Part shown: positions 54,160-64,000 of the stretch, piece after piece
How the letters are laid out: every line of letters starts with the position of its first letter
Position numbering within the stretch: the stretch's first letter is position 1
Origin: Cyclaneusma minus
Taxonomy: Eukaryota > Ascomycota > Leotiomycetes > Marthamycetales > Marthamycetaceae
NCBI GenBank assembly: GCA_037179335.1
Contig: JAKZHN010000008.1
Span: 992,001-1,056,000 of the forward strand
Direction: 5' to 3'
DNA length: 64,000 nucleotides
The notes under the pieces: model-generated
Told to the model about the DNA's origin: nothing
Database searches by the model: none
The model's input: only the letters and a program-made list of their open reading frames with translations
Position numbers and translations under genes: made by a program

Positions 54160-55968
54160 ATGCGGCTCTCTTCTGTTTCTCTTTTTCTCACTTTCGTTCA
54201 AACAATCCTTGCAGCAACCGCAGACGAATGGCGCTCTCGGTCAATCTACCAGATTATGACAGATCGCTATGCACTTGCCAATGACTCCACGACCCAAGCA
54301 TGCAACGTTGCCGAGGGCAGATACTGTGGAGGGACATGGCAAGGCATCACGAACAACCTGGATTACATCCAGAACATGGGATTTACAGCAGTAAGAGACT
54401 TTGCCCTCTCTCAAGCCACGGAACAAAAATGCTGACAATTCGTGACAGGTTTGGATCTCTCCCATTACAGCCAATCTCCCTCAATACACGAGCGATCTGG
54501 GGTCTTATCATGGATATTGGCAACAGAACATAAACGACCTGAATTCAAACTTTGGGACTGTGGAAGATTTGCAGAACCTTTCTCAGGCCTTGCACAATCG
54601 CAGCATGGTAACCTTCTTGCAGTACTTCTCAAAATGCACCCACTCACTGTTTTTAGTACCTGATGGTAGACATCGTTGTGAACAACATGGCCTGGAATGG
54701 CATGGCGGACAGCGTCCAATATGACCGATTGATTCCTTTCAACGATGCGGCCTATTACCATACGTACTGCGAGATGGGCGGCAATGACAGTAACACAGAA
54801 TGCTGGTAAAGTCGACTCTCAGTTCATCGAGTTCTTGTGGAAGGTTGGACGCGGAGATCATGGGTTAACAGTTTTCAGGGGCGGTGATAATTACGAGGAT
54901 GGCGTTACCCTTCCGGATCTCCGTACCGAAGACTCGAATGTAACTTCCATTTGGACGGCCTGGATCTCCGACCTGGTTACCACCTACAATATCGACGGTC
55001 TGCGTGTTGATTCTGTGGGGAACATAAACTACGACTTCTTACCGACTCTCAGCGATGCTGCAGGCGTCTTTATGATAGGGGAAGTTGATTCTGGAGTTGT
55101 GTCATACGTCTGTCCTTACCAAACTTACATCGACAGCGTCCTGAACTATCCAGTCTACTTCCCCCTTATCCGTGCATTCGAGTCCACCGACGGCAGCATG
55201 TACGATCTTTCCAACGAGATCTCCTGGATGCAGAGTTCCTGCAAAGACACAACAATCCTCGGATCCTTCTCAGAAAACCATGACCAGCCAAGGTTTCCGT
55301 CATACACAACTGACATGGCATTGGTCAAGAACGTGCTCGCATTCACCTTTTTGGCTGATGGAATCCCCATCATATATGAAGGACAGGAACAGCACTTCAG
55401 CGGCGGTGCGAATCCTTACAACAGAGAAGCCGTGTGGACGTCAAAATACGACAACTCTTCGGCACTGTATTCCTACATTACAGCCATGAATGTTTTCAGA
55501 TCTCACGTGATTAGCGTGGACAGCACATATCTTACATACCAAAACTACATCGTCCACAACGACACCACCACGCTGGCGATGCGTAAGGGCTACAACGGAA
55601 CTCAGGCACTGACAGTTCTTACAAACACCGGATCCGACGGAGGGAATCGAAGCTTTGTCCTGACGCACGATCAGACGGGGTTCGATGCCAACATGGTGGT
55701 GACGGAAATCATAGGATGCACGAATTCCACGGTTGACGACGATGGATCGCTGATCGTGCAGCTGGTGGAAGGACTTCCGAGCGTCTATTATCCTGCCGAT
55801 AATTTGGTGGGCAGCACTGTCTGCGTGAATGGGACGACAGCACCAGCGACGATTGTGAGCAGCGACCCGCCTCCTGCGAAGGGAGATGGTACGGGCCTGA
55901 GCGCGTCGAATTTGTGCAGCTTCTTCGTTGCTGTGATGATTGGTGTCGTGATTGAGTATCTGGGCTGA
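54160..55968 (+). CDS. Alpha-amylase (GH13), probably GPI-anchored
   Basis: Cleaves alpha-1,4-glucans. Exons 54160-54390, 54449-54607, 54657-54805 and 54879-55968 (introns 58, 49 and 73 nt) give 542 residues. Signal peptide MRLSSVSLFLTFVQTILA. GH13 regions: region I, VDIVVNNM (the usual His is replaced by Met); region II, GLRVDSVGN, with the nucleophile Asp; region III, GEVDS, with the acid/base Glu; region IV, FSENHDQPRF, with the transition-state Asp. The C-terminus ends in a hydrophobic stretch (FFVAVMIGVVIEYLG) after a small-residue site, a GPI-attachment signal. GPI-type amylases of moulds are linked to cell-wall alpha-glucan rather than starch digestion, so that role is likely. The changed region I and the DSVGN in place of the usual D-x-V-K-H set it apart from secreted Taka-type amylases. 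Confidence 0.94.
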
Positions 55969-56220
55969 ACAGACTTCGACTTTACTCGAGTCTCTGAGGA
56001 TCCTTCTTCGTGGTTTGGCAGAGCACATTGGAAGGAGTGGTGCAGCTTCGAAGAAATGAAGCACAGAAGGAATCGGTGAGCCTGATAGGTACTGAGAAGA
56101 TCTGGTGGAATGAGTAGATAGACTAAAATGATACCCCTGTATGCTAAGCCCCTACCCCTATCCAGATATTATCGACAAAACTGTGTCCGGTACCTGAGGG
56201 GTGCCACTAGAGTAGACTCT

Positions 56221-58178
56221 TCAACTACCACCTGCCGATGCCAAATTCTCACCGTCGTCTTTCCACGCATATTTGTGCCCAGGATGCTCCTCAGTGAGGT
56301 AAGTTTGCCCCTTAACCCCATAAAGATTCTCGCGATAAGTGCCTTTCGGCACAGCATAGTCATCCCAGAACAGGCCCCTTCGGCGGAGTTCAGGCAACAG
56401 GAGCTCGATCACGTCTTCGAAGGAACCCGGTGTTATTGCATATGCCTGTCATTTCGTGAGTGTTTTTTCCCAACCATCCACAAGAAGTGAAAACTTACAA
56501 TATTGAATCCGTCCACATCAGCTTCCCTGAATTTTTGAAGATATTAGCGCTTAGAACTTGGAACGACTGGAAGAGGATGGACTGAAACTTACTCTACCCA
56601 GCGCTCAAATTCGTCGGCTACGACCGACGCTGTTCCTACGGGGGTTGCTCCGTGGCCTCCTACGATGATGTGCTCCGCGACAGTCCACTTCGTCCACTTT
56701 TTAATCCCCGGCGTGCTCTTCGCCCACCCCTCAACCGCAGACCTGTTTCACATCATCACCGTCAGCCGTCTATCCCAATTATCCCCATTTCCCATGTCCC
56801 ATTTCCTATTTCCCATTCTCACCTCACTCTCAACCGCCCCGCGGAATTCAACACTTACTTGACAGCATTACTCTCCACATATCTCAATTCCTCATCATCC
56901 CCATACTGACTCATATCAATCCCCGTCCACCCCCCAAACAGCGCCAACGCCCCATCCGTGTCCCCCAATTTCTTAAACATCTCATATTTTCTCTCCGCCG
57001 CCTCTTGCGTCTTTCCCAAAATCGGACATATCATAGCCAAGAATTTGATAGCCTGAGGGTCGCGGCCGATTTCTTGGGCCAAGCGACGCGTGTCTTTTAC
57101 GGCGCTGGCGATGACGGAGGGGGAGTGGCCGGCGACGAAGATTGCTTCGGCGTTGCGGGCGGCGAACTGGCGGCCGGATTTGGACATGCCGGCTTGCATG
57201 AGCAAAGGGGTGCGTTGGGGTGATGGATGGACGATGTGCGGGCCGGGGACGTTGTAATACGGGCCGGCGTGGTTGATGTATTTTATTTTGGAAGGGTCGG
57301 AGTAGACGCCGGTTCGGGGGTTCATGGGGACGGATTGTTTGAGGGGGGCCCAGGAGGATTCGAAGAGTTTGTACATTACTTCCATGTACTCTTCGGCCAT
57401 TTCGTAGCGCGTGGCGTGGTCTGGTTGGGTTGTCATGCCCATGTTTCGCGCGGCTGAGTCGAGGTAGGATGTTACGATGTTCCAGCCGAGTCGTCCTTTG
57501 GTTAGATGATCTACTGTTGATAGGCGACGGGCTAGGTGGTAGGGGTGTTCGTAGGTTGTTGAGACCGTACACCCAAACCCAATATTCTGGGTTGCTGCTG
57601 CCATCGCGGGAATGACGGCCAGTGGCTCAGTGACGGGCCACTGAGCTCCGGAAGTCATTGCAGCATTGAGATTTCGAGGTCCTTGGTAAACATCATAGCC
57701 TCCTGTACGGCGCAGAAACCACCATTCGTCAGCGAGAGTTTCCTTGCAATCAACAGCATTCAAGGTCTCTAATGGAAGTCGACTGACCGAGGACATCGGC
57801 AATGAACATGCCATGGAATTTTCCCTTTTCCAGCAATTTTGCCAGGTCAATCCAGTAATCCAGGTCGGCAAATCGGTGAGATTGGTCGTCTGGATGTTTC
57901 CATAATCCAGGAGATTGGTGTCCGCTGCCTGTTTTCTCCCAGTCTCGAATTAGCAACCATATAAGCTCAGTTGGTTTTCGAGAACGAAAGATGTCAAGAG
58001 AAGATAAAATGCATGGAGTTGGTTGAGGGGTTAGGAGCAGAAACATACACATCATGACGAAGGCATTCAGAACCAGCTTCTTCTTCCCCGTCGACTCGTC
58101 AAACTTCCTCTTCTTCCCCGCTGCTCCATTAACAGCATCAACGCCGTTTGTCCCATTAGAAGTCGACGACGACGACAT
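56221..58178 (-). CDS. FMN-dependent monooxygenase, NtaA/SnaA/DszA family
   Basis: Luciferase-like flavin monooxygenase that uses FMNH2 from a partner reductase. Six exons: 58178-58049, 57928-57788, 57702-56859, 56742-56593, 56526-56499 and 56445-56221 (introns 120, 85, 116, 66 and 53 nt), 505 residues. Family blocks in order: KKKLVLNAFVMM, SPGLWKHPDDQSHRF, ADVLGGYDVYQG (made by splicing), EPLAVIPAMAAATQNIGFGCTVS-type text over residues 120-145, TKGRLGWNIVTSYLDSAARN, GPHIVHPSPQRTPLLMQAG and EADVDGFNIAYAITPGS. The fifth exon is only 28 nt. The first 30 residues are a Ser/Asn-rich extension. The N- or S-containing substrate is unknown. It is divergent from the urea transporter gene. Confidence 0.93.
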
Positions 58179-59615
58179 AGTTTCACCAATATTTGTCTCG
58201 TGCCACACTTTGCTTCGACTTCTCACTCAAAGAACAATTTTCGAGCTCAGTTCTCAACTTCTCGGACTTCTTGTTCCAGGCAAACGTATCGGTGAAATGG
58301 CATTCGATTTCTCAGCGGTCTTCGAGTGCTCTTTCCAACTAGCCGCAATAGCGCGTGAGAGTTTGCGACTTTGTAGAACTGAAATCATGGCCAGCGGTCA
58401 GCTTGGAGCTTCTCCGGCTACATATGTATGGGATTTTGAGAAGACCGAGGGGAGATGCCAAGTTATGGGTTCTTCCGCTTACTTGCGTGCTTGAAGTGAG
58501 GTCTTCCCAATGGCATTGATAGGGTCGGATGGCGGATTGTCAGCAGAAGGTGGAGTGCAGATCCCGGAATCTGATGTTTATATGGAGGCCGCGGGGTTCA
58601 GTTTGGATGTTCGTGATATGATGCCATCAGCCATGTGCCTACATAGGTAATTCAGGTAGATATATCGGCACATGTGAGCGAGTGAGGGCATTGCCGCCTA
58701 CTCCCGTTCGAACGAGCATTGGATGTTAGGAAATCCGCTGATGACGAACAGCTGTTTTCTTGAACGTGTTAAGTACATGTAAGTTCAGTCATCCATCTAC
58801 GATTCGCGGGATGGGAAACTCAAAACTGGATTCAAATCTTATCTTCGCGTTGAGATGGTGTTCCTGGTTGTGCCATGGTTGTGCCATGGGTGCAGTCTAT
58901 TGCGCAATCCGTATTCCGTGGGACTACCCCAGCTCTCCGCTTTACTAGGGCGACACCCCCACCCCCTTGTGAGCTACATATCAAACGCTCAACCACCATC
59001 CAGCAAAGCCTAGCAACAAGTTTCAGACTCAAGAGAGGAGCATTTTCATAATTTTCGTGTTTAACTCCAGTGGCATCGACACTCTAACTGAAATTCGAAT
59101 AAGGAAATTCGAACCGGGTAGCAATGACTTCGGGGATATCAATAAGGTAGTCTTACTCTCGCCCAGGGACAAGATATCATAGAAATGATGGACCATGTGC
59201 TTCCGCTTGTTAGTTACCCTGCAGGAGAAGAAGCTGTTTCGCCGGTGACTAAAGAATTCAGCTAATGTACAAGCAAGTTGATCCCGGTCATTTTGATGTC
59301 GATGATCAACAAGGAAACGCATGGAAACGCACACCATTGACCTCTGGTCCAATGGCCACAACAACAATAAGCTTCTAGCTTTCAAGGCCTAACCCTACTT
59401 GATCCCCTTATCGTTAAGAGTCATGCTTCTAGCTGGCATCAGAATATATCTCAGCAAGATCCTCAAGAGTTGCAGTTCAGTATCCGCTTCGCCGTCCCTC
59501 TGTAAGTGTCAATAATTTAAGAACCAAAGGACCTCACTCTTCGCTATTCCCTTGAAACTAGAATCCCCCAGCAGGATCAGCAGGAATCTCTCGTCCGAGT
59601 TCAGGGCCAGGAATC
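58179..59615. promoter_or_regulatory. Divergent region: flavin monooxygenase / urea transporter
   Basis: 1.4 kb with two CTTATC words (GATAAG on the other strand) at 58838-58843 and 59407-59412. About one is expected by chance, so support for AreA control is weak. No gene recognised. Confidence 0.45.
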
Positions 59616-62600
59616 ATGGGTTTCTTCGTGCTGGACCAGCGTGATGATGCATCCAGCACCTCCGTCTCGCCGCCCCTTCCGGAATCCGTCGGCTATATCG
59701 TTGTCGTTGTGCTCGGACTTCTCATCGCATTGATCATGGTGTTTGTGTCAAGGATCCTCAAGAAGACTGCAAATGAGGACAACTCGAAAACAGAAATGTA
59801 GGGAAATCCACCCAGTGGTCCTGAGATCTCATTCTGAGAGAGGGGTGTAAAAATTGGACAAAGAGAAAGGAAACAGAGGCTGACTCAACAATTTTGCAGG
59901 TTCATGACAGCAAATCGCAGCGTGCGAACAGGCCTTACTGCATCTGCAGTGATTTCTGTAAGTCTATGAAGATATGACTTTTGAGGAGCATGTTTTTCGA
60001 GTGTTCTCCATGGCTGGTGTTACTGAATTTGAACTTGGCCCCTTCTTGACGATCAAAAACACCTACATTGATGCTACCCCTGAGTCTCGGGAAAGAGAAC
60101 CTCGGAACAATTTCAAGAAAAGATGCTAATCACTTCCGTCACAACAACAGTCCTGGCTCTGGAGCACAGCGATGCTCGGCAGCACGCTCGTCGGTTTCAA
60201 CTACGGCATCTCCGGCTCATTCTGGTTCGCCGCCGGCTGCTCGCCCATGATCATCTTCTTCTCCGTGCTCGGAATCGCCTGCAAAATGCGCATCCCCGAG
60301 GCATATACACTCTTGCAGATTGTACGAATCCGTTATGGTACCGTGGCGCATTTCGTGTATATGTTTTTGTGCTTGGTGAATAATTTGATTGCGTGTGCGA
60401 ATATGATTCTCGGTGCTTCGGCTGTTATCACCGCTATGTGAGTGATTCTGCTGCTCCGTGATTGGGCTCCTTGTGTTTTTGTTTGGGTGGTGGAAAGGAG
60501 TATGGTAAGGTTTTTGGTGCTGACTAGAATCGTAACAGGACGGGTATGCATATTGTGGCCGCAACGTTTCTGCTGCCTGTTGGAGTAGTGGTGTATACTT
60601 TTGTGGGGGGTATCAAAGCAACGTGAGTTTTCTTGTCCAGCACGAAAGAATGGGGTAATTGTTAAGAAGAAGTTCAACTGACATTGATGAAACGCGGAAG
60701 ATTCTTGACAGACTACATCCACACTCTCACGATCCTGCTCATCTTACTGTACTTCAGCGTGAAGGCATTGACTGTGCCCGAAATTGGAGGTATGGGGAGA
60801 CTATACGATATGGTGGTCGAAGCAGGCAAGAGAACACCTGTAGCTGGCAACCACGATGGCACATACTTGACAATGACTTCCAAGAATGTGAGTCCGACGT
60901 GAGAATTCGACGTTGGAATATCTGACATTCCACCAGGCAATTCTGTTCGCCATCATCCACCTCGTCTCGAATTTCGGTCTCGTTATTGTAAGTCTGCCCC
61001 AATACCTCCATCATAAGGATATCCACTGACCGCAAGACTAGATGGATACGAGCTACTTCGTGAAGGCCTTTGCAGCATCGCCGGCAGCAGTGGTTCCGGG
61101 ATATGTGATTGGCGGTATCTCGTACTTTGCTATCCCCTGGTGTCTGGGGACGTTGATGAGCTGTGTAGCTTTGGCTCTCCAGAACAGCCCTGCGTTTCCG
61201 ACATATCCAAGAGTAGGACATGAGGTTCCAGGAAACAAGACCAGGACTGACGAAAAGTAGGACATGACTAGCACCGAGATCAGCAACGGACTTGTCTTGC
61301 CCTACAGTGCGATGGCAATTGCAGGCAAGGGTGGAGCCTTTGCAGTAGGTGATATAACAATTTGATCTCCTCCAATTCCGGCTGTTGAGCGTGACATTCG
61401 TCGAATGGATGTTGGCTTGTGGCTTGGAAGAAGACCATGTGCCGCATGGCTCAAGAAGAGGCTTGAACGGATGAGGGTTCTATTTCGACAGACCAAAAGC
61501 AGCTGACGGCGATTAGGTCCTTCTCATCACTTTCATGGCTGTCACCTCCACACTGTCTGCACAAGTCATAGCCGTCAGCTCAATCATCAGTTTCGATGTC
61601 TACGGGACCTACATCAACAAGAAAGCCACCGATGCTGATACCATCCGCTGGTCACACATCGGAGTCGTGTTCTTCGGAATCTTCGCATCTGCATTCAGCG
61701 CAATTCTTCATTACGTAGGAGTCGACCTTGGCTGGACCCTGTATATGCTTGGTAAGTCTCCGCAATTGGAAAACTCGAAGCCGGATGACACACTGACCAT
61801 ATCCAGGAGTTTTGACATGTCCCGGTATCTTCCCCACAGCTTTCACCATCCTATGGCGAAGACAAAGCACCACCGCCGCCATCGTCGCACCACTGCTGGG
61901 CATGGCAACCGGCATCGCAGTATGGCTAGGCACGGCGCACGCATTCTACGGCTCCATAACCATCGCCTCAACTGGTTCCGTCCTTCCCTGCATGTACGGC
62001 TGCGTTGCTTCCGCATTCTCTCCTCTGCCGTACTCAGTCATCATCACGCTTTTCAGACCGCAGAACTTCGACTGGGTCGAGTTCTCCAAAGAGAAGATTG
62101 CGTTCAAAGAAGACGTTGCGGACTCGGTCCCTGGTTCTGTGGTAGTCAGCACAGTTGATGATCCTGCAGAGATCAGGGAAGTGGACATGAGAATCAATAG
62201 GAGATGGTTGCGAATTGCTACGTTTTGGTCGATTGCGACGTTTTTGGGTCATTGGGTGCTGTGGCCGCTGCCGATATATGCAGCGAGCATTACTTTCAGC
62301 AAAGGGGTATGTTGAGGATTCCTGAAAAGGGTATAAACATGTGCTGACTGTTATGTAAAGTTCTTCGAGGCCTGGCTCACAGTCTCCATCATTTGGCTGT
62401 GGGGTACGTTTTTTGTTGCAGTCTTCTATCCGCTGATAGATGGGAGAAAGCAGATCAGCCCAATCCTAAAAGCGTCATGGTTCTCGAAAGAGAGAACACG
62501 GAAGGAGACGACGAGGAGCAGTAGCTCGGTGGACCACTCAGCCGCCGTGTCTGTACAGGGAATAGAGAAGACGTGGAAAGTGGACGGGATCGGTCAAATA

Positions 62601-62627
62601 AGAATGATTCCAGATGTTCAGGAATGA
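59616..62627 (+). CDS. Dur3-type urea/polyamine transporter (sodium:solute symporter family)
   Basis: Plasma-membrane active transporter for urea or a related amine. Eleven exons: 59616-59797, 59900-59957, 60151-60437, 60539-60622, 60701-60887, 60937-60987, 61042-61212, 61261-61344, 61517-61751, 61807-62306 and 62361-62627. All are in phase and give 701 residues, the Dur3 length. Characteristic blocks appear only after splicing: MTANRSVRTGLTASAVISSW, SWLWSTAMLGSTLVGFNYG, MTGMHIVAATFLLPVGV, GIKATFLTDYIHTL, FAVLLITFMAVTSTLSAQVI and IISFDVYGTYI. About 15 membrane helices are expected. The C-terminal 60 residues are hydrophilic. It is convergent with the DUF1989 gene. The exact substrate is open, because fungi carry several Dur3 paralogues. 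Confidence 0.93.
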
Positions 62628-63181
62628 TGTCCGTCGACAGAAAATCTAGGACTAGGGCCTGACACTTTGTTGGAGCCGGACCAGTTGTGGTTTTGGCTAA
62701 GCAGGGAGAAGTTCGTGGATCAGGGGTAGATTCATGACTCGGGATAAGCGGGGGATTCGGGGTACGATGTGTTCGCAACGGTCTTGCTGTCGAGAACCAA
62801 AAACCTCTCGACACTCCTGGACTCATTTTGAGTAATCAGCAGAGGCCAATCAGAGTCCGCTGCCCTTCGCTTCGACTTTTGTTGCACATCGATCGTCCAG
62901 CCCCCTCGACCGACCTCGATCCCCTCCTCTTGCCTACCCTTTCCAACCAAACTACTGTTCCGCGCCACGCAATCAACCCACATCTATTTCTCGTGATTTT
63001 GGGCTCGGTGGATAGCTCTTTCCCAGATATTTAATTCTAGCAGAGCGGTCGATTGATGTTGTGGCGTTTAGATAGCCTCTCCCTACCTATACAATCAGAA
63101 CAAGTTTGCGGCGCGTATCCTCGGAGGCATCACAATGCAACCCCCCAACACCCGGCCCTCTGGACACACTCATCAGCTCCT
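62628..63181. other. Gap between convergent urea transporter and DUF1989 genes
   Basis: 3' untranslated regions; nothing else recognised. Confidence 0.45.
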
Positions 63182-63912
63182 CTATTTCGCCTCCTTTTCC
63201 TTCGCCACCCTATCCACCCACTCCACCCCCACCATACCATGACCTCCCTCGTAATTCACCGGTCTACTCTCACTCCACCCATCCAACACCCCATCCCCAG
63301 TCAATTCCAGCACCTCCACCCTCAACGGCCTACAAGTCTCCTCACACCTCCTATTCGCCTCCTCCCCCCACCCATGCACGCTCAAATCACCCCCCGGACA
63401 AGCACTGACCGCACAAAGCAAATCCGTCTCCGCAAAGAACGTAATCTCACTCGCTTTCCCCCCAACCCCTCCCGTTGCCGGACTCTTCCCCATCCAATAC
63501 TTCCCCTCCCCATTCAACCCCGTAACCTGAAAAACATTCAACACATCATGCACATCTCTTTCCTCCAATCCGCACTTCCTAACCGCCCTAACCAAGTTTG
63601 AATGACAGCAATGGTCAAACTCATCTCCTGAGAGTAACTTGGTCACATAAGGGTCGCAACGGGTGCCGAGGAGGTCGTGGCAGCGACCGCCGAACTCATC
63701 TTGACCGTAGGAAGACAGCGAGTCGGAGATTATGGTGCAGAGGGGCCGGAGATAGGGAAGGCATGACCAGAGACGATCGCCGGTCGTGAGGTGGGAGGCG
63801 TGCAGTTGGCGCGTGCGGGAGGCCCAGAAGCGCTCACGGGGGTTGTGCAGGGACCAGATGTTGAGGTCGCCGACTTGGGGGCCGTGGGGGGTGGAGATGC
63901 GGAAAAGGTGGC
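63182..63912 (-). CDS. DUF1989 (urea carboxylase-associated) protein, last exon only
   Basis: The 3' exon encodes about 243 residues. It begins at a 3' splice site (ACCCCGCAG before base 63912) in phase with one base from an upstream exon that lies beyond the window. Family features: GDLNIWSLHNPRERFWASRTRQ (residue text around 63780-63870), ISDSLSSYGQDEFGGRCHDLLGTRCDP, the CCHSNLVRAV block, LNVFQVTG, and FFAETDLLCAVSACPGGD near the C-terminus, with conserved Cys. Bacterial DUF1989 proteins are partners of urea/guanidine carboxylase, and a pair of them was shown to act as carboxyguanidine deiminase. The role of fungal members is not settled. Lying beside a Dur3-type transporter supports urea- or guanidine-linked nitrogen use. 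Confidence 0.88.
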
Positions 63913-64000
63913 CTGCGGGGTGGTGCGTTAGAGACTGAGGTTCAAAAGAGCAGGGTGGGAGGGGAGGATTTGGCTGGAAAGGGGGAGGAAAGGGGGGTGG
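63913..64000. other. Intron of the DUF1989 gene running off the window
   Basis: Pyrimidine-rich on the minus strand upstream of the splice acceptor. No usable donor site within the window, so the preceding exon lies outside. Confidence 0.5.

Noticed and set aside
1..64000. CRISPR arrays, viral genes, autonomous transposons, telomeric repeats
   Set aside because: No regular spacer arrays, no reverse transcriptase or transposase frames, no TTAGGG tracts seen.

Overview
The window is nuclear DNA of a filamentous ascomycete (Pezizomycotina). Most genes carry short GT-AG introns (about 48-200 nt) with CTNAY-like branch points. The gene set is typical of moulds: a copper-fist regulator, a WSC/CBM18 wall protein, a GPI-type alpha-amylase, EMC1, and isovaleryl-CoA dehydrogenase beside methylcrotonyl-CoA carboxylase. 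Two nearly identical 5S rRNA genes lie 46 kb apart on opposite strands, which is the dispersed 5S arrangement of these fungi. I cannot place the genus from sequence alone. No virus, CRISPR array, autonomous transposon or prokaryotic operon is visible.

Layout. 1-7 kb: the 3' end of a P450 with a probable frameshift, a secreted amidase, a DUF3431 membrane protein, and a 5S rRNA gene. 7-19 kb: an M20 peptidase-like amidohydrolase divergent from a Mac1/GRISEA-type copper-fist factor, a 267-residue hypothetical, a five-exon conserved protein with a WG-rich tail, and a small four-helix membrane protein. 19-22 kb is gene-poor. 22-30 kb: a 1281-residue Cid1-type nucleotidyltransferase and EMC1. 30-35 kb: an initiator tRNA-Met and a large secreted WSC/CBM18 protein. 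35.7-39.5 kb: the divergent leucine-catabolism pair (isovaleryl-CoA dehydrogenase and MCC beta subunit), followed by a candidate MITE. 40-53 kb: a disordered 1031-residue protein, a secreted agmatinase-family ureohydrolase, a MATE exporter and an MFS transporter. 53-56 kb: the second 5S gene and the alpha-amylase. 56-64 kb: an NtaA/DszA-type flavin monooxygenase divergent from a Dur3-type urea transporter, then the 3' part of a DUF1989 (urea carboxylase-associated) gene running off the right edge.

How the genes work together. The IVD/MCCB pair covers two steps of leucine/isovalerate breakdown and shares a 406-bp promoter region. The right end (flavin monooxygenase, urea/solute symporter, DUF1989), with the ureohydrolase 10 kb to the left, looks like a nitrogen-scavenging neighbourhood. 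A link to guanidine or urea-type nitrogen is my inference and the most interesting untested idea here. Exon structures were built by hand from reading-frame continuity and splice consensus. Each spliced CDS adds up to a whole number of codons, but none was checked against transcripts.
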